From: Caenicola sp034331105
Lineage (GTDB): Bacteria; Synergistota; Synergistia; Synergistales; Synergistaceae
Direction: 5' to 3'
DNA length: 33,542 bases
NCBI GenBank assembly: GCA_034331105.1
Contig: JAXQGB010000017.1
Span: 1-33,542, forward strand
The position numbers and the translations under genes are program-made. How positions within the stretch are numbered: position 1 is the stretch's first letter; every line of letters starts with the position of its first letter. The notes under the pieces were generated by a model that was given only the letters and a program-made list of their open reading frames with translations, ran no database searches and was not told the DNA's origin. Shown one piece after another: positions 7,699-17,561 of the stretch.

Positions 7699-9170
7699 TT
7701 AATTATCCCCAGCAGTTCTTCGATCTGAGCAAGTCTCTTGTCTATCTTTGCATTGAGTGAGTCTCTCTTTTCATGGAACAGGCGTATGGTCTCTTCGGGA
7801 GAAAGCACTTCTTCTTCAGCAGTCGGATACCCGCAGAGGTCCATGTCATATGCCCGGTTCGCAATTTCCTGAACTGAATATGCCTTTGTTTTGAAGGTGT
7901 CTGTCTCCGTGTCTTTTATTTCCTTCCTGTCATTCCACCATGAAACGCAGGCATCAAAATGCTCTACCTTCATCGGTTTGGTTTTTGAAAAATGCTTGTA
8001 ACCATCGGGCATGTCCACTCGGTAGAACCAGACCTCTTTCGTTTTTTGGGACCTGTCGAAAAAGAGAATGTTCGTAGTTATTGAGGTATATGGGGAGAAA
8101 ACACTTGAAGGCATACGGACTATGGTATGCAAGTTGAATTCTTCAAGCAGTTTTTTCTTTATGGCAGACTTCGCGTTGTCTGTTCCAAAGAGGAATCCAT
8201 CGGGGATTATCACAGCTGCCCTTCCTCTTTCTTTGAGCCTGTACATTATGACCGACATGAAAAGGTCTGCTGTTTCACTGCTTCTTAGGTCTGCGGGGAA
8301 ATTGATCTTTACGCCTTCGCTTTCGGTTCCCCCATAGGGAGGATTCATGAGAACTATGTCAAATTTGTCGCTTTCTTTGTATTCCCTGACGTTTCTCTCC
8401 AGTGAGTTGCCGTGATAGATCCTGGGGCTGTCGATATCGTGGAGCAGCATGTTTGTGATAGAGAGAAGATATGGGAGAGGCTTCTTTTCTATGCCGTAGA
8501 TACTGTTGTTGTAAAACTCCCTGTCTTCAATTGTATTTATCTGTGGTTCAAGGAGCTTAAGTGTAGAGGTCAAAAATCCTCCGGTTCCGCAGGCAAAATC
8601 GGCCACGTGCTCGCCCAGTTTGGGATCGATCATCTTGACCATGAAATCAGTGACGGCCCTGGGGGTATAGAACTCACCTGCATTTCCTGCACTTTGCAGG
8701 CTCTTCAGTATCGTCTCGTAGATATCACCAAAGGCATGACGTTCGTTGTATTCATCAAATTCTATGCCGTCAATGACATTGATGACCTTTCTGAGCAGTA
8801 CGCCGTCTTTCATATATTGGTTGCTGTCCTCGAAGACTGCTTTGACAATGGATTTCTTCATAGGCGTTTTTTCAGTTATCTTGAGTTCCTTAATGGCAGG
8901 GAAGAGCCTCATATTTACAAAGTCCAGCAGTCCCTGGCCTGTAAGTGCTTCTCCGTCTTTATTGTCTACCGCCCAGTTTCTCCATCGGAGTTCCTCGGGG
9001 ATGATCGATTCGTAGTTGTCGTCATGGAATTCCCAGTCTTCTTCTTTAGCGTCATAAACTTTCAGGAAGAGTATCCACGTCATCTGTTCGATCCTCTGAG
9101 CGTCGCCGTTGATACCGCTGTCGCCCCTCATTATGTTCTGGATGGTTTTTACAAAGTTCCCTATGGTCAT
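7695..9170 (-). CDS. hsdM: Type I restriction-modification methyltransferase HsdM
   Basis: The 491-aa N6-adenine DNA methyltransferase has an N-terminal helical HsdM domain (about 1-130) and the SAM-binding core. GEFYTPR (165-171), motif I DFACGTGGF (191-199) and the catalytic NPPY (276-279) are present. With HsdS it forms the M2S methylase that protects host DNA at its recognition site; with HsdR it restricts unmodified DNA. The start is supported by GAGGAGA about 9 bases upstream. The gene lies 19 bases after hsdR and overlaps hsdS by four bases, so hsdR-hsdM-hsdS forms one operon. Length and motifs are normal for the family. Confidence 0.96.
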   Translation of the reverse strand: MTIGNFVKTIQNIMRGDSGINGDAQRIEQMTWILFLKVYDAKEEDWEFHDDNYESIIPEELRWRNWAVDNKDGEALTGQGLLDFVNMRLFPAIKELKITEKTPMKKSIVKAVFEDSNQYMKDGVLLRKVINVIDGIEFDEYNERHAFGDIYETILKSLQSAGNAGEFYTPRAVTDFMVKMIDPKLGEHVADFACGTGGFLTSTLKLLEPQINTIEDREFYNNSIYGIEKKPLPYLLSITNMLLHDIDSPRIYHGNSLERNVREYKESDKFDIVLMNPPYGGTESEGVKINFPADLRSSETADLFMSVIMYRLKERGRAAVIIPDGFLFGTDNAKSAIKKKLLEEFNLHTIVRMPSSVFSPYTSITTNILFFDRSQKTKEVWFYRVDMPDGYKHFSKTKPMKVEHFDACVSWWNDRKEIKDTETDTFKTKAYSVQEIANRAYDMDLCGYPTAEEEVLSPEETIRLFHEKRDSLNAKIDKRLAQIEELLGIIK

Positions 9171-9189
9171 ACTCTTATCTCCTCACTCT

Positions 9190-11547
9190 TTATGCAGCTT
9201 CGTATATAGCTCTTTCAAGTTCTTTGACAGCTTTAAGATATGCCTCTTTGCCTCCGAACAGACTTGCTATTCTCTTGGGGCTTCCTATTCTGTCAAAGGG
9301 TGAATTATCCAAAATTCTCGTATCTTCAAGTTCGCTGATGCCCTCATCCATGTACTTTTCCAAGAGGGCTGAGAGCACTTCCTGGCAAAGACCGGAATAT
9401 TTGTACAGGTAGCCCTTCTTTTTGACGTGTTCAACACGTTCTTTTTTTGTGAGCGGTTTTTTGTCATAAGCTATGTGGAGGATAAGGTCAAAATCGTCAA
9501 GGTCTTTTCCGGACTCCTCTTTAAGGGCATCGAGCAAAACGCCCCGGCTCTCTAATTCTTCAATAATAGCCTTCTTCTGTTCAGTGTTTGTCCATGCATT
9601 TAAAAAATCGTCAAGCGTGGCGTACTCATCCAGAATGTTTCTCTTGCTGTAGTCCTTTATGCTTTCTGTGATCAGTTTTCCATTGATATCACAATACTGG
9701 ACCCGTTCATTGAGGATCGTTACAACTACACCATTTACTCTGATTTTAATATCAGGCTTATCTCCGAGGGATGTCCCTACCCTTGAAAGATCCTCCAATG
9801 TTTCTTCGCCGTCCTCAATTTCCTGATCATTGATCAGAAGTGGGTCTCTCTCATCTTCTTTGGGGTCCCAGTTGTCTCCTCCGTCACCTGCCTCAATTAT
9901 GACCACAGGATCCCCGTCGAAATCAGGATCGGCGAATAACCGGCAGACGTTTCTAAAGTCCATTATTGTGAAGTATTCCTTGCCGTATTCCGGATAGAGC
10001 CTTGTCCCTCGGCCAATGGTCTGTTTGAATTCGGTCATTGAATTTATATTGCTGTCAAGGACAATAAGCTTGCATGTCTTAACATCAACTCCCGTAGTCA
10101 TCAGTTTTGATGTTGTGACCAAGGCGGGGTATTGTTCATTGACATCTATAAAATAATCCAGCTGTGCCTTGCCTTCAGGGCTGTCTCCGGTTATGCGCAT
10201 GATATATTTGGGGTTCTCCGCGACGAGGTCTTTGTTTTCATTAATAAGTGCCTGCCTCATTCTTTCGGCATGTTCAATATCCACGCAGAAGACGATGGTT
10301 TTGCTGAAACGCCCGTTGGCTGCAAGCCATTTGGTGATGCGGTTAGCTACTGCCTTCGTTCGTTCATCAATAATGAGATTTCGGTCAAAATCTTTAACAT
10401 TATATTCGCGGTCTTCTATTTCATTGCCGTTAACATCAAGCTGTCCCTTGTATGGCCTCCAGCCTTCCAGGTCTTTGTCCAGACCGATTCTGATGACTTT
10501 ATAAGGTGCCAGAAATCCGTCATTGATACCCTGTTTTAAGCTGTATGTGTAAACAGGATCTCCAAAATATGTGATGTTGCTGACTTCCTTCGTTTCTTTG
10601 GGAGTGGCAGTCATTCCTATGTGGATGGCTGAGCTAAAATAGTCCAGGATCCTCCGCCACTGTGATTCTTCCTTTGCACTGCCACGATGACACTCGTCAA
10701 CAATTATGAGATCGAAGAACTCAGGCTGGAATTCCCTGAATGGTTCGCTGCCGTTGTCTCCGGACAATTGGTGGTACAGGCTCATATATACCTCGTACGA
10801 ACTGTCGAGTGTCCTGTCCTGTATTTTTGTCATGATTTTTTCGAAAGGACTGAAATCCTGCTGCATAGTCTGATCGATAAGTATGTTGCGATCCGCAAGG
10901 TACAATACACGCTTTACGGTCTTGGTTTTCAGCAGTTTCCAGATGATTTGAAAGGCAGTGAAAGTTTTTCCTGTTCCCGTTGCCATGACAAGAAGGACCC
11001 TTCGTTGGCCTTTTGCGATGGCTTCAATGGTTTTGTCTATTGCTATGCGCTGATAGTAACGGGGTTTTTTCTGAGTGAAGAAATCGAAGTGATCCGGTTC
11101 CTCTATTATTCTTTCCTGTTTTTGATCAATATTCTTGCCTGCCAGATAGCGTTCCCATAATTCATTTTCGGAAGGGAATTGATCCAGAGTGAGCTCTGTT
11201 TCTGCTCCGGTAAAGTAGTCATGTTCGATAAAACCGCATCCATTGGAAGAATAGGCGAAAGGAATATTTAGGATCCCGGCATATTCCATTGCTTGCTGGA
11301 TTCCCTCTCCGACAGAGTGATCCGCATCCTTGGCTTCGACTATAGCGAGGGGACGGTGTCCCTCTTTTCGGGTAAGAAGATAGTCAGCTTTCTTGCGTTT
11401 GCCTCTCTTGACCTTGTTCCCCCTGACCAAAACCTGACCGTTTGTAAAAAAGTACTCCATAAAGACCTGTTCTTTGGTCCATCCTGCTTTTTCGATCGCA
11501 GGGGTTATATATCTATTTTTTATGTCTTCCTCTGTCAGTTTTTTCAT
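9190..11547 (-). CDS. hsdR: Type I restriction endonuclease/translocase subunit HsdR
   Basis: The 785-aa restriction subunit has an N-terminal PD-(D/E)xK nuclease domain (D55, then E71-A-K73 in IVEAKDAD) followed by a superfamily 2 DNA translocase. Walker A is ATGTGKTF (189-196), the DEAD-like box DECH (284-287), motif III TATP (313-316) and motif VI IGRGTR. The C-terminal helical part likely docks onto HsdM/S. It pumps DNA using ATP and cuts at a distance from unmethylated sites. ATG at 11547 is preferred to the upstream start at 11601 because GAGGAGG precedes it by about 5 bases. It is compact for HsdR but complete. It is the first gene of the hsd operon; I could not assign a convincing -35/-10 pair upstream. 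Confidence 0.95.
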   Translation of the reverse strand: MKKLTEEDIKNRYITPAIEKAGWTKEQVFMEYFFTNGQVLVRGNKVKRGKRKKADYLLTRKEGHRPLAIVEAKDADHSVGEGIQQAMEYAGILNIPFAYSSNGCGFIEHDYFTGAETELTLDQFPSENELWERYLAGKNIDQKQERIIEEPDHFDFFTQKKPRYYQRIAIDKTIEAIAKGQRRVLLVMATGTGKTFTAFQIIWKLLKTKTVKRVLYLADRNILIDQTMQQDFSPFEKIMTKIQDRTLDSSYEVYMSLYHQLSGDNGSEPFREFQPEFFDLIIVDECHRGSAKEESQWRRILDYFSSAIHIGMTATPKETKEVSNITYFGDPVYTYSLKQGINDGFLAPYKVIRIGLDKDLEGWRPYKGQLDVNGNEIEDREYNVKDFDRNLIIDERTKAVANRITKWLAANGRFSKTIVFCVDIEHAERMRQALINENKDLVAENPKYIMRITGDSPEGKAQLDYFIDVNEQYPALVTTSKLMTTGVDVKTCKLIVLDSNINSMTEFKQTIGRGTRLYPEYGKEYFTIMDFRNVCRLFADPDFDGDPVVIIEAGDGGDNWDPKEDERDPLLINDQEIEDGEETLEDLSRVGTSLGDKPDIKIRVNGVVVTILNERVQYCDINGKLITESIKDYSKRNILDEYATLDDFLNAWTNTEQKKAIIEELESRGVLLDALKEESGKDLDDFDLILHIAYDKKPLTKKERVEHVKKKGYLYKYSGLCQEVLSALLEKYMDEGISELEDTRILDNSPFDRIGSPKRIASLFGGKEAYLKAVKELERAIYEAA

Positions 11548-11601
11548 TGGTTCCTCCTCTTTAACGATCTTGAAACAAGCAACATTAAAGTTTGGTGCCA
11601 A

Positions 11602-12003
11602 TAAATTTATCAGGAGACCCGGGCCATTATTTTCTTAACGAATAATAATGAAAGTAAGACATATCGAAGCATCGCACATGACGATCCAAATGTGCATTTA
11701 GATATTATCACCAATGTCCATAAGTATCCACAAGATGGCAACTAATTAAACAGGTATTTTGAATAAATGTTGGGGTATATTAGGAAAAGATACGGGGTTG
11801 AATGTGGTTTAGTTGGCACTATGACTTGATAAAATGATGTTAAAAAAATTTACAGTTAATTTGTAAGAGAAGCCTAAGCTTAGATTTAACCGACCCTGTT
11901 AACTTACACGCTAGTTTAAGGCTAGGTGAGGCAGAAGGAAGAAAACTGACTTTTTCTTTTCCTAATAGGTCAGGTAGTTAACTATCTGTTATTAATGACA
12001 ATT
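11602..12003. other. Intergenic spacer between defence island and catabolic operon
   Basis: About 400 bases without a supported gene. Only scattered short ORFs are present, and no RNA gene, repeat or mobile element end was recognised. It separates the hsd promoter side from the terminator of the catabolic operon. Confidence 0.5.
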
Positions 12004-12036
12004 AAAAAGGCCTAGCACTGAAGCCAGCACCAGACC
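12004..12036 (-). terminator. Rho-independent terminator of the catabolic operon
   Basis: On the minus strand, GGTCTGGTGCTG pairs with CAGTGCTAGGCC over 12 positions, including four G-U pairs, across a GCTT loop. TTTTT follows. It lies about 100 bases after the last operon gene. A T-run on the opposite side means it could also stop plus-strand transcription. Confidence 0.75.
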
Positions 12037-12138
12037 CTTTTTTCAAGCACCTCGTTTTGCATCTTTTAAACTTTTCACAAAATCTGGGATAGTCCTTTAC
12101 TCAAAATATTAATTACCATCCAATTCGATTTTTAATGT

Positions 12139-13854
12139 CTAGTAACAGTATGGCAACCCTTTTTTCTTTGCGTTGTTTATCCAACGCGGGACTGGCGGAA
12201 CAAGTTCACTCTCGTCAGGTACTCGGACCTCAATAAGGACAGGTCCTTTGTATTCAAAAGCTTCTGTAATAGTCTCTTCGATTTTATCAGGATCGTTAAG
12301 TTTGTAAGACTTAATTCCAAAAGCTTTTGCGACTCCAGCATAATCAACTACACCGAAATCAGTTGCAAAAAAATCTGCCTGATATACATGTGCCGTTTCA
12401 CCTTTAATCCACCCAAATACATTGTTGTTGAAAAGGAATAATTTCACATTGAGGCCAAGGCGACAATAGGTTTCAAGCTCGCCACAACTGAAATGAAAAC
12501 TACCATCACCAGCCATCCCAACCACAAGGGCATCGGGGTGTGCAACGGCGATCGCAGCACAGGCCGGAATCGTATAACCTAACGCACCTTGTGAATAATT
12601 TGAGACAAATTTCCTGCCTGGAATTTTCTGTGTTATATAGGCTGCAGAAAAAATACTTCCGACGCCAGCTTCAACAACAACGTAAGAATTATTTGGAAGA
12701 AACTTTTCCACAGTTTTAACTAGGCGAACAGGATGAATGGGATGCTGATTGGATTTAATATGATCAACAAGAGAATCATCCAATGATTTCATGGCAGGTC
12801 CAATTTTTTTTGCATTATCCGCGCAACCCTTAACATTATTTTTGTCAATGTAATCGACAATGCATTCCATAGTAGCTTTTGCATCACCAACCAAACAGAC
12901 TTCAAGAGGATAATTGTTTCCCGCTTCAATCCCACTAATATCAAGCTGAATAACTTTTGGAACATTTTTGCAGCATGGAAGTTGCCATGCGTCTGTCCCA
13001 GCGGAGTCTGTATTGGAACCAACAAAAAACACAAGATCTGCTTCCTTGAGGAATTGGTTAGAATAACTTGTTCCTCCCCGAGCACCAATCAATCGAATTG
13101 AAAGAGGATGTGTCTCGGAAATAGTGCCTTTGGCTGTCATTGTACATCCTACCGGAATTTGGAGCGCTTCTGCCACCCTAAGTACGGCTTCACCAGCTCC
13201 GGAAACAAGAGCGCCCTGTCCGCAGACAATAACCGGAGACTTTGCTGTTGCCAATAACTCAGAGGCTTTAACAATTTGATCAAAATCTGCGACTGGTCTA
13301 TACGCCGGCCATGTGATACCTCTAGGGTCAGAGTAGAGATCACATACCTCTGTTTCTTCCATATAAACATCCATCGGGATTTTTACGTGGACCGCCCCTG
13401 GCCTATCTGAGAGTGCAACACGGAAGGCTCTGCGTATTATGTAGGGTATGTCTTTAGCCCTAGTTACAAGCAGACTTTCTTTGGTTATTGAACTGTACAA
13501 TTTGTTCTGATCAAAACCAGAGAGCATGTTTTTTTTATCACAATTATAAGGAACATCTGAAGTTAAAAGAACAGTTGGGACAGAACCGGTAAACGACTCT
13601 AGGACACCAGGTGCCGGGTGTGATGCCCCAGGGCTTGGTGCCTCGCTTACACCGACTCTGCCTGTTACTTTAGCGTAAGCTTCAGCCATATATGCAGCTG
13701 AACGTTCATCATGTGTAAGAATATGCTTAACCTCTGGAAATTTGGCCCAATATTTGTAAAGTGCCAAGGTTGTTTCTCCTGGTAAACCGAATACATGTTT
13801 TACATCGTATAGTTTTAGCATTTCAAGTAATATTTGTGCACCAGTAATTTTCAT
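12139..13854 (-). CDS. Thiamine-diphosphate-dependent enzyme, acetolactate-synthase-like
   Basis: The 571-aa enzyme has the three-domain fold of the acetolactate synthase/decarboxylase family. The N-terminal domain has VFGLPGETT and the catalytic glutamate region HDERSAAYMAEAYAK. The middle domain has the ligand-binding segment PVIVCGQGAL. The C-terminal domain has the ThDP motif GDGSFHFSCGELET ending in FNNN. Such enzymes decarboxylate or condense 2-oxoacids. The segment after the active-site Glu (APSPGASHPAPGV) departs from true acetolactate synthase, so branched-chain biosynthesis is unlikely. As the last gene of the operon, after the IlvD-like dehydratase, it probably acts on the 2-oxoacid that dehydratase would release. 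ATG at 13854 is preferred; a GTG four codons upstream abuts the AAGGGGAG ribosome site and is too close. Confidence 0.85.
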   Translation of the reverse strand: MKITGAQILLEMLKLYDVKHVFGLPGETTLALYKYWAKFPEVKHILTHDERSAAYMAEAYAKVTGRVGVSEAPSPGASHPAPGVLESFTGSVPTVLLTSDVPYNCDKKNMLSGFDQNKLYSSITKESLLVTRAKDIPYIIRRAFRVALSDRPGAVHVKIPMDVYMEETEVCDLYSDPRGITWPAYRPVADFDQIVKASELLATAKSPVIVCGQGALVSGAGEAVLRVAEALQIPVGCTMTAKGTISETHPLSIRLIGARGGTSYSNQFLKEADLVFFVGSNTDSAGTDAWQLPCCKNVPKVIQLDISGIEAGNNYPLEVCLVGDAKATMECIVDYIDKNNVKGCADNAKKIGPAMKSLDDSLVDHIKSNQHPIHPVRLVKTVEKFLPNNSYVVVEAGVGSIFSAAYITQKIPGRKFVSNYSQGALGYTIPACAAIAVAHPDALVVGMAGDGSFHFSCGELETYCRLGLNVKLFLFNNNVFGWIKGETAHVYQADFFATDFGVVDYAGVAKAFGIKSYKLNDPDKIEETITEAFEYKGPVLIEVRVPDESELVPPVPRWINNAKKKGLPYCY

Positions 13855-13901
13855 TTTTAAAGACACTCCCCTTCCAAAACCTCTATATTATTATTTTTAT
13901 C

Positions 13902-15581
13902 TTATTTTCCAAGAGCACCTCCACGGGCAAGAGAGCCACCGCGCAAAGCCCATTCACCAAGTATTCCTTTTTTTATTCGAGGTTCAGGCTTTTTCCATTC
14001 CTTTCTACGATGTGCCATTTCTGTTTCTGAGACATTTACCTCAAGCGTGCGAGAAGGAATGTCGATCACTATCATGTCTCCGTTTTTAAGCAAGGCAATC
14101 GGACCATCAGCCATTGCTTCAGGCGCAACGTGTCCAACAGCAAGTCCAAGATTCGTTCCTGAGAAGCGGCCATCTGTCAATACTGCGACTTTTTGCTGAA
14201 GTCCCATTCCGACAACTGCATGTGTAAGCATCATTACTTCTCTAGCACCCGGTGCACCTCGTGAACCTTCGTAACGGACAACCAACACTTCTTGTTCCTT
14301 AACTTTGCCCGCAAAGAGTGCTTCTGCAGCCTCGCGTTCTGAATCAAAAACATGCGCTCTGCCTTCAAAATACATCATCTCAGTTGGGACAGCGCTAGTT
14401 TTTACTATTGCACCTTCAGGAGCAAGATTTCCAGAAAGAACAGCAATTCCACCATCTACTGAGAAAGGGTTCTCGAGCGTTGTAAAAGCTTCGTTTTCAG
14501 GCCATTTGTCCGGACAGAAACGTAAAAGTGCTTCTCCAAGCGTAATGCCCATTGCGGTCATTCGATTTTTATTTATCACCTTATCAAGTGTGTACATAAG
14601 CCTATAGACACCGCCTCCAGCGGCAAAGTCAACCATGGTATGAGAAGGAGAATTAGGCTTTATCTTTGTTAGTAAGGGTGTTCCCTTGCTTAATTTATCC
14701 CAGTCAACTAAACTCATTCCTGCGTCAATTTCTTCCGAAAGCGCAAGAATATGCAGTAAAGCATTTGGGGATCCTCCCATCGCAATTAATACACGTGCTG
14801 CGTCGTCCAACGAATCGCGGTTGATGATATCAAGAGGCCTAAGATTTTTATGATAAGCTTCCATTAGTACTTCCGCTGCGGTCTTTGTAAGCCTTATTAG
14901 CTTAGAGTCTGTTGCGGCAACGGAAGTGTTCCCAGGAAGACTCATGCCTAAAGCCTCGGTTACAGCGGCCATACTGTTTGCAGTACCAACTTCAGGACAC
15001 CCTCCGGATGTTGGGCAAGCACTGTCAACAATTTTATTGATTATTTCTTCAGAGTATTCTCCTTGTGTTACCATCGCAGCATAAACCTTTGGCACATCAA
15101 AAGCAGTGAAGGGTTTACCCGACCAACAACCTGGTTGCATGTAGCCGCCTGTTACAAAAATTGATGGGATATTCGTGCGAGCTGCAGCCAGTAAGTAAGC
15201 TGGAACAACGTTATCGCATGTAACAATAAAAATGCATGCATCCAAACGATTGATCCCAATCATAATCTCAGCTAAATCAGCAGCCGCATCTCGATATACG
15301 AAGTTATAACGAAAAGACTCTGCCCCACCGCTCATAGATCCACATATTCCTGGAATAGGGATAGCTACTGGAAGAGCGCCTTGTCCGGCTAAGGCAAGTT
15401 TTGCTGCGTCAACAAGTTTGTCGAGATGCATATTTCCTGGCGACATGTCATGATATCCATGGATAATACCAACCAATGGTTTTTTAAAATCTCCGGGTCT
15501 ATGGCCCATAACGCCGCGCAATGAAAGGCGATAGACTTCTATCATTTCGTTGAAGAATTCAAGGGGATTATTACTATGCAT
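13902..15581 (-). CDS. Divergent IlvD/Edd-family dehydratase
   Basis: The 559-aa protein belongs to the iron-sulfur dehydratases that convert 2,3-dihydroxy acids or sugar acids to 2-oxo (3-deoxy) acids. Family landmarks are VTCDN, SACPTSGGCPEVGTANSM (cluster cysteines in TCDN and GGCPE), AMGGSPNALLH, RYEGSRGAPG and DGRFSGTNLGLAVGHVAPEA with the catalytic serine. Two usually fixed metal-site positions differ: the CDK lysine is Asn here, and the DGI..GH motif is replaced by PGICGSMSGG. This marks a subfamily apart from biosynthetic IlvD. AGGAGG lies 7 bases before the ATG and overlaps the permease stop, so translation is coupled. No other branched-chain biosynthesis gene is nearby; the transporter context suggests catabolism. 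Confidence 0.85.
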   Translation of the reverse strand: MHSNNPLEFFNEMIEVYRLSLRGVMGHRPGDFKKPLVGIIHGYHDMSPGNMHLDKLVDAAKLALAGQGALPVAIPIPGICGSMSGGAESFRYNFVYRDAAADLAEIMIGINRLDACIFIVTCDNVVPAYLLAAARTNIPSIFVTGGYMQPGCWSGKPFTAFDVPKVYAAMVTQGEYSEEIINKIVDSACPTSGGCPEVGTANSMAAVTEALGMSLPGNTSVAATDSKLIRLTKTAAEVLMEAYHKNLRPLDIINRDSLDDAARVLIAMGGSPNALLHILALSEEIDAGMSLVDWDKLSKGTPLLTKIKPNSPSHTMVDFAAGGGVYRLMYTLDKVINKNRMTAMGITLGEALLRFCPDKWPENEAFTTLENPFSVDGGIAVLSGNLAPEGAIVKTSAVPTEMMYFEGRAHVFDSEREAAEALFAGKVKEQEVLVVRYEGSRGAPGAREVMMLTHAVVGMGLQQKVAVLTDGRFSGTNLGLAVGHVAPEAMADGPIALLKNGDMIVIDIPSRTLEVNVSETEMAHRRKEWKKPEPRIKKGILGEWALRGGSLARGGALGK

Positions 15582-15592
15582 AATCTTACCTC

Positions 15593-17467
15593 CTAGGAAT
15601 CCATGGCAACCTTTTTACGAGTGCTTAGCTCATAAAATGCCATCCCTGATAAAATTACAAACCCTGCGAAATCGCTCAAAAGCCCCGGGAAAAGCAAGGC
15701 TAGGCCAGAGAGAGCCAAAATATACCTTTTGGGCATACTTAAATTATTTAAGAACCATCCCTGCAAAGCGCCGCTCATCCCAATTATTCCAATTAGGCAG
15801 GTTATAGTTCCCCAAATACAATCAACAACTGATCCTTGAAGAACAAGAGCTGGGTTCAAAACGAAAACCATTGGCACAATAAAACCCGCAAATGCAAGCG
15901 CGAATGCTTTAAATCCTGTTGCGATTGGATTTCCTCCCGCAACGGAAGCTCCTGCGTAAGCAGCAACCGCTACAGGGGGCGTAATATCTGCAATAACTGC
16001 AAAGTAAAGGCAGAAGAGGTGTGCTGCAATCGGATTGACGCCCATACGAATGAGTGCACCTGCACCAACTGTTGCCACAAGAATATAAGTTGCTGAGGTA
16101 GGGGCACCATGACCTATAACTAGTGCCGCAGCACAAATTAGAAGCATCGCAATTATTACATTGCCACCGGCAATTCTTACCAATACATTTGAAAAGGAAA
16201 GTCCTAGCCCTGTTTGAGTAACAACACTTACAACAATTCCAGTTCCTGCACATGCAACTGCAACCAAAATACAGTTTTTACCACCATCAATAAGTGCTTG
16301 CATAATTTGCCTTGGTCTCATACCTTGTGCTGGTTTTACCCATGTTATTACGACAGTTACAGCAATGGAGACTATTCCGGCAAAGACCGGAGAATAGCCT
16401 TTAACAAGTAAGTAAAATAACGCAATAATTGGAATAAGAAGATAAAATTGTTTCACTACATCTTTAAATAGCGGAATGTCTTTTTTATCCATTCCCATTA
16501 TATTTTCTCTCCGAGCCCGGAAATAAACCATCAGACCAAGAGCAATATAATATAGAATCGCGCTTATGCTTGCACTTAATGCAACTTTTACGTAAGAAAT
16601 ACCAAGTATTTCGGCCATAATGAAAGCGGCAGCACCCATAACAGGAGGCATATACATACCCCCTGTGGAGGCTGCAGCAACTACAGCACCTGAAAAATCA
16701 GCATCATAACCAGCTTTTTTCATGAGAGGAACCGTGAAGCTTCCTGTTGCAAAAACGTTTGCTACCGAACTGCCTGAAAGCATTCCAAAAAAACAACAAC
16801 TTGTGACCGCGACAATACCAGGGCCACCACGATATTTACCACAAATAGAGGTGGCAAAATTAGTAAAAAAATCTCCTGCCCCAGAATAAAGAACAAATGC
16901 CCCGAATAGCACAAATATATATATGTATGTAGCGGAAATACCTAGTAAGTAACCATAAATTCCGTCATCAGATAAGAGGTATAGCCGTTCTATTAATGTT
17001 GTCCATGAAACACCCTGATGGTGAAACATTCCAGGAAGCCAAGGACCTGCCTTTGCGTAGATCAGTGAAATTATTACGACCCATGCCAGAGCTGGAGCTA
17101 CCGCCCTTCGCAAAGCCTCAATAATTATGAGAATAATCAGCGCACCCAAGATAATCTCAGACGAAAGAAGGGGCGTAACCTGTTCCCATCTTTGTGTAAT
17201 ACGTGTGTTGTTCAACACCAGATAAATTGAAGGTATTATTGACAAAACTGCCAGTATTGAATCCATTACATTAAATTTATCTTTGTCTGACTTCTGTGTC
17301 ATTGGATATAGAAGGAAAACCATTGGAAGTAAAAATGCTAAATGTATACCTCTTTGAAGGCGTCCTTCCAACATGCCCAAAGCAGCTGTATAAAGCTGAA
17401 AGAGGGATATCGTAATACACATTACAATAATGAGTTTATTTTGCCAATTTACTTTTAAATTCCTCAT
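15593..17467 (-). CDS. TRAP transporter permease, fused 4TM/12TM subunits (TAXI type)
   Basis: The 624-aa polytopic membrane protein joins the small DctQ-like and large DctM-like subunits, as is usual in TAXI-type TRAP systems. Hydrophobic segments run from the N-terminus (LIIVMCITISLFQLYTAAL) to the end. Conserved DctM features include GGPGIVAVTSCCFFGMLSGSS, a MYMPPVMGAAAF segment and ITPPVAVAAYAGASVAGGNP. It imports an organic acid using a sodium or proton gradient, fed by the periplasmic binding protein encoded two genes upstream. The racemase-family gene lies between permease and binding protein. AAGGAGAAGG precedes the ATG. An 11-bp hairpin lies in its leader. Confidence 0.93.
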   Translation of the reverse strand: MRNLKVNWQNKLIIVMCITISLFQLYTAALGMLEGRLQRGIHLAFLLPMVFLLYPMTQKSDKDKFNVMDSILAVLSIIPSIYLVLNNTRITQRWEQVTPLLSSEIILGALIILIIIEALRRAVAPALAWVVIISLIYAKAGPWLPGMFHHQGVSWTTLIERLYLLSDDGIYGYLLGISATYIYIFVLFGAFVLYSGAGDFFTNFATSICGKYRGGPGIVAVTSCCFFGMLSGSSVANVFATGSFTVPLMKKAGYDADFSGAVVAAASTGGMYMPPVMGAAAFIMAEILGISYVKVALSASISAILYYIALGLMVYFRARRENIMGMDKKDIPLFKDVVKQFYLLIPIIALFYLLVKGYSPVFAGIVSIAVTVVITWVKPAQGMRPRQIMQALIDGGKNCILVAVACAGTGIVVSVVTQTGLGLSFSNVLVRIAGGNVIIAMLLICAAALVIGHGAPTSATYILVATVGAGALIRMGVNPIAAHLFCLYFAVIADITPPVAVAAYAGASVAGGNPIATGFKAFALAFAGFIVPMVFVLNPALVLQGSVVDCIWGTITCLIGIIGMSGALQGWFLNNLSMPKRYILALSGLALLFPGLLSDFAGFVILSGMAFYELSTRKKVAMDS

Positions 17468-17512
17468 ATCGGCACACCTTCTCCTTTACCTAATAGCATG
17501 AACCCTATGGAC

Positions 17513-17543
17513 GGGCGAACGAAGCAAATTTATTCGTTCGCCC
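17513..17543. repeat. Perfect 11-bp hairpin between racemase and permease genes
   Basis: GGGCGAACGAA and TTCGTTCGCCC pair perfectly around a 9-base loop. No T-run follows on the minus strand, so it is not a simple terminator. Inside the operon it could block 3' exonucleases and stabilise the upstream binding-protein mRNA, or modulate read-through to the permease. Confidence 0.75.
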
Positions 17544-17561
17544 TGTGGATTTTCTACAGCC

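Noticed and set aside
8412..9209. 265-codon open frame on the plus strand across hsdM
   Set aside because: It is antisense to a well-supported methyltransferase gene, has no family resemblance and is explained by codon bias of hsdM.
10132..11160. Plus-strand frames of 111-157 codons across hsdR
   Set aside because: Antisense shadows of the HsdR coding sequence; no ribosome sites or recognisable domains.
15421..15447. Apparent loss of a cluster cysteine in the IlvD-like protein (SPGN instead of TPCN)
   Set aside because: The E. coli IlvD branch also has Gly at this place (VPGHVHL), so this position alone is not unusual; the CDK-to-CDN and DGI-to-PGI changes are the informative ones.
15836..16411. 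Cys/Asn-rich frames overlapping the TRAP permease on both strands
   Set aside because: Low-complexity Cys/Asn-rich composition is an out-of-frame reading of the membrane protein codons.
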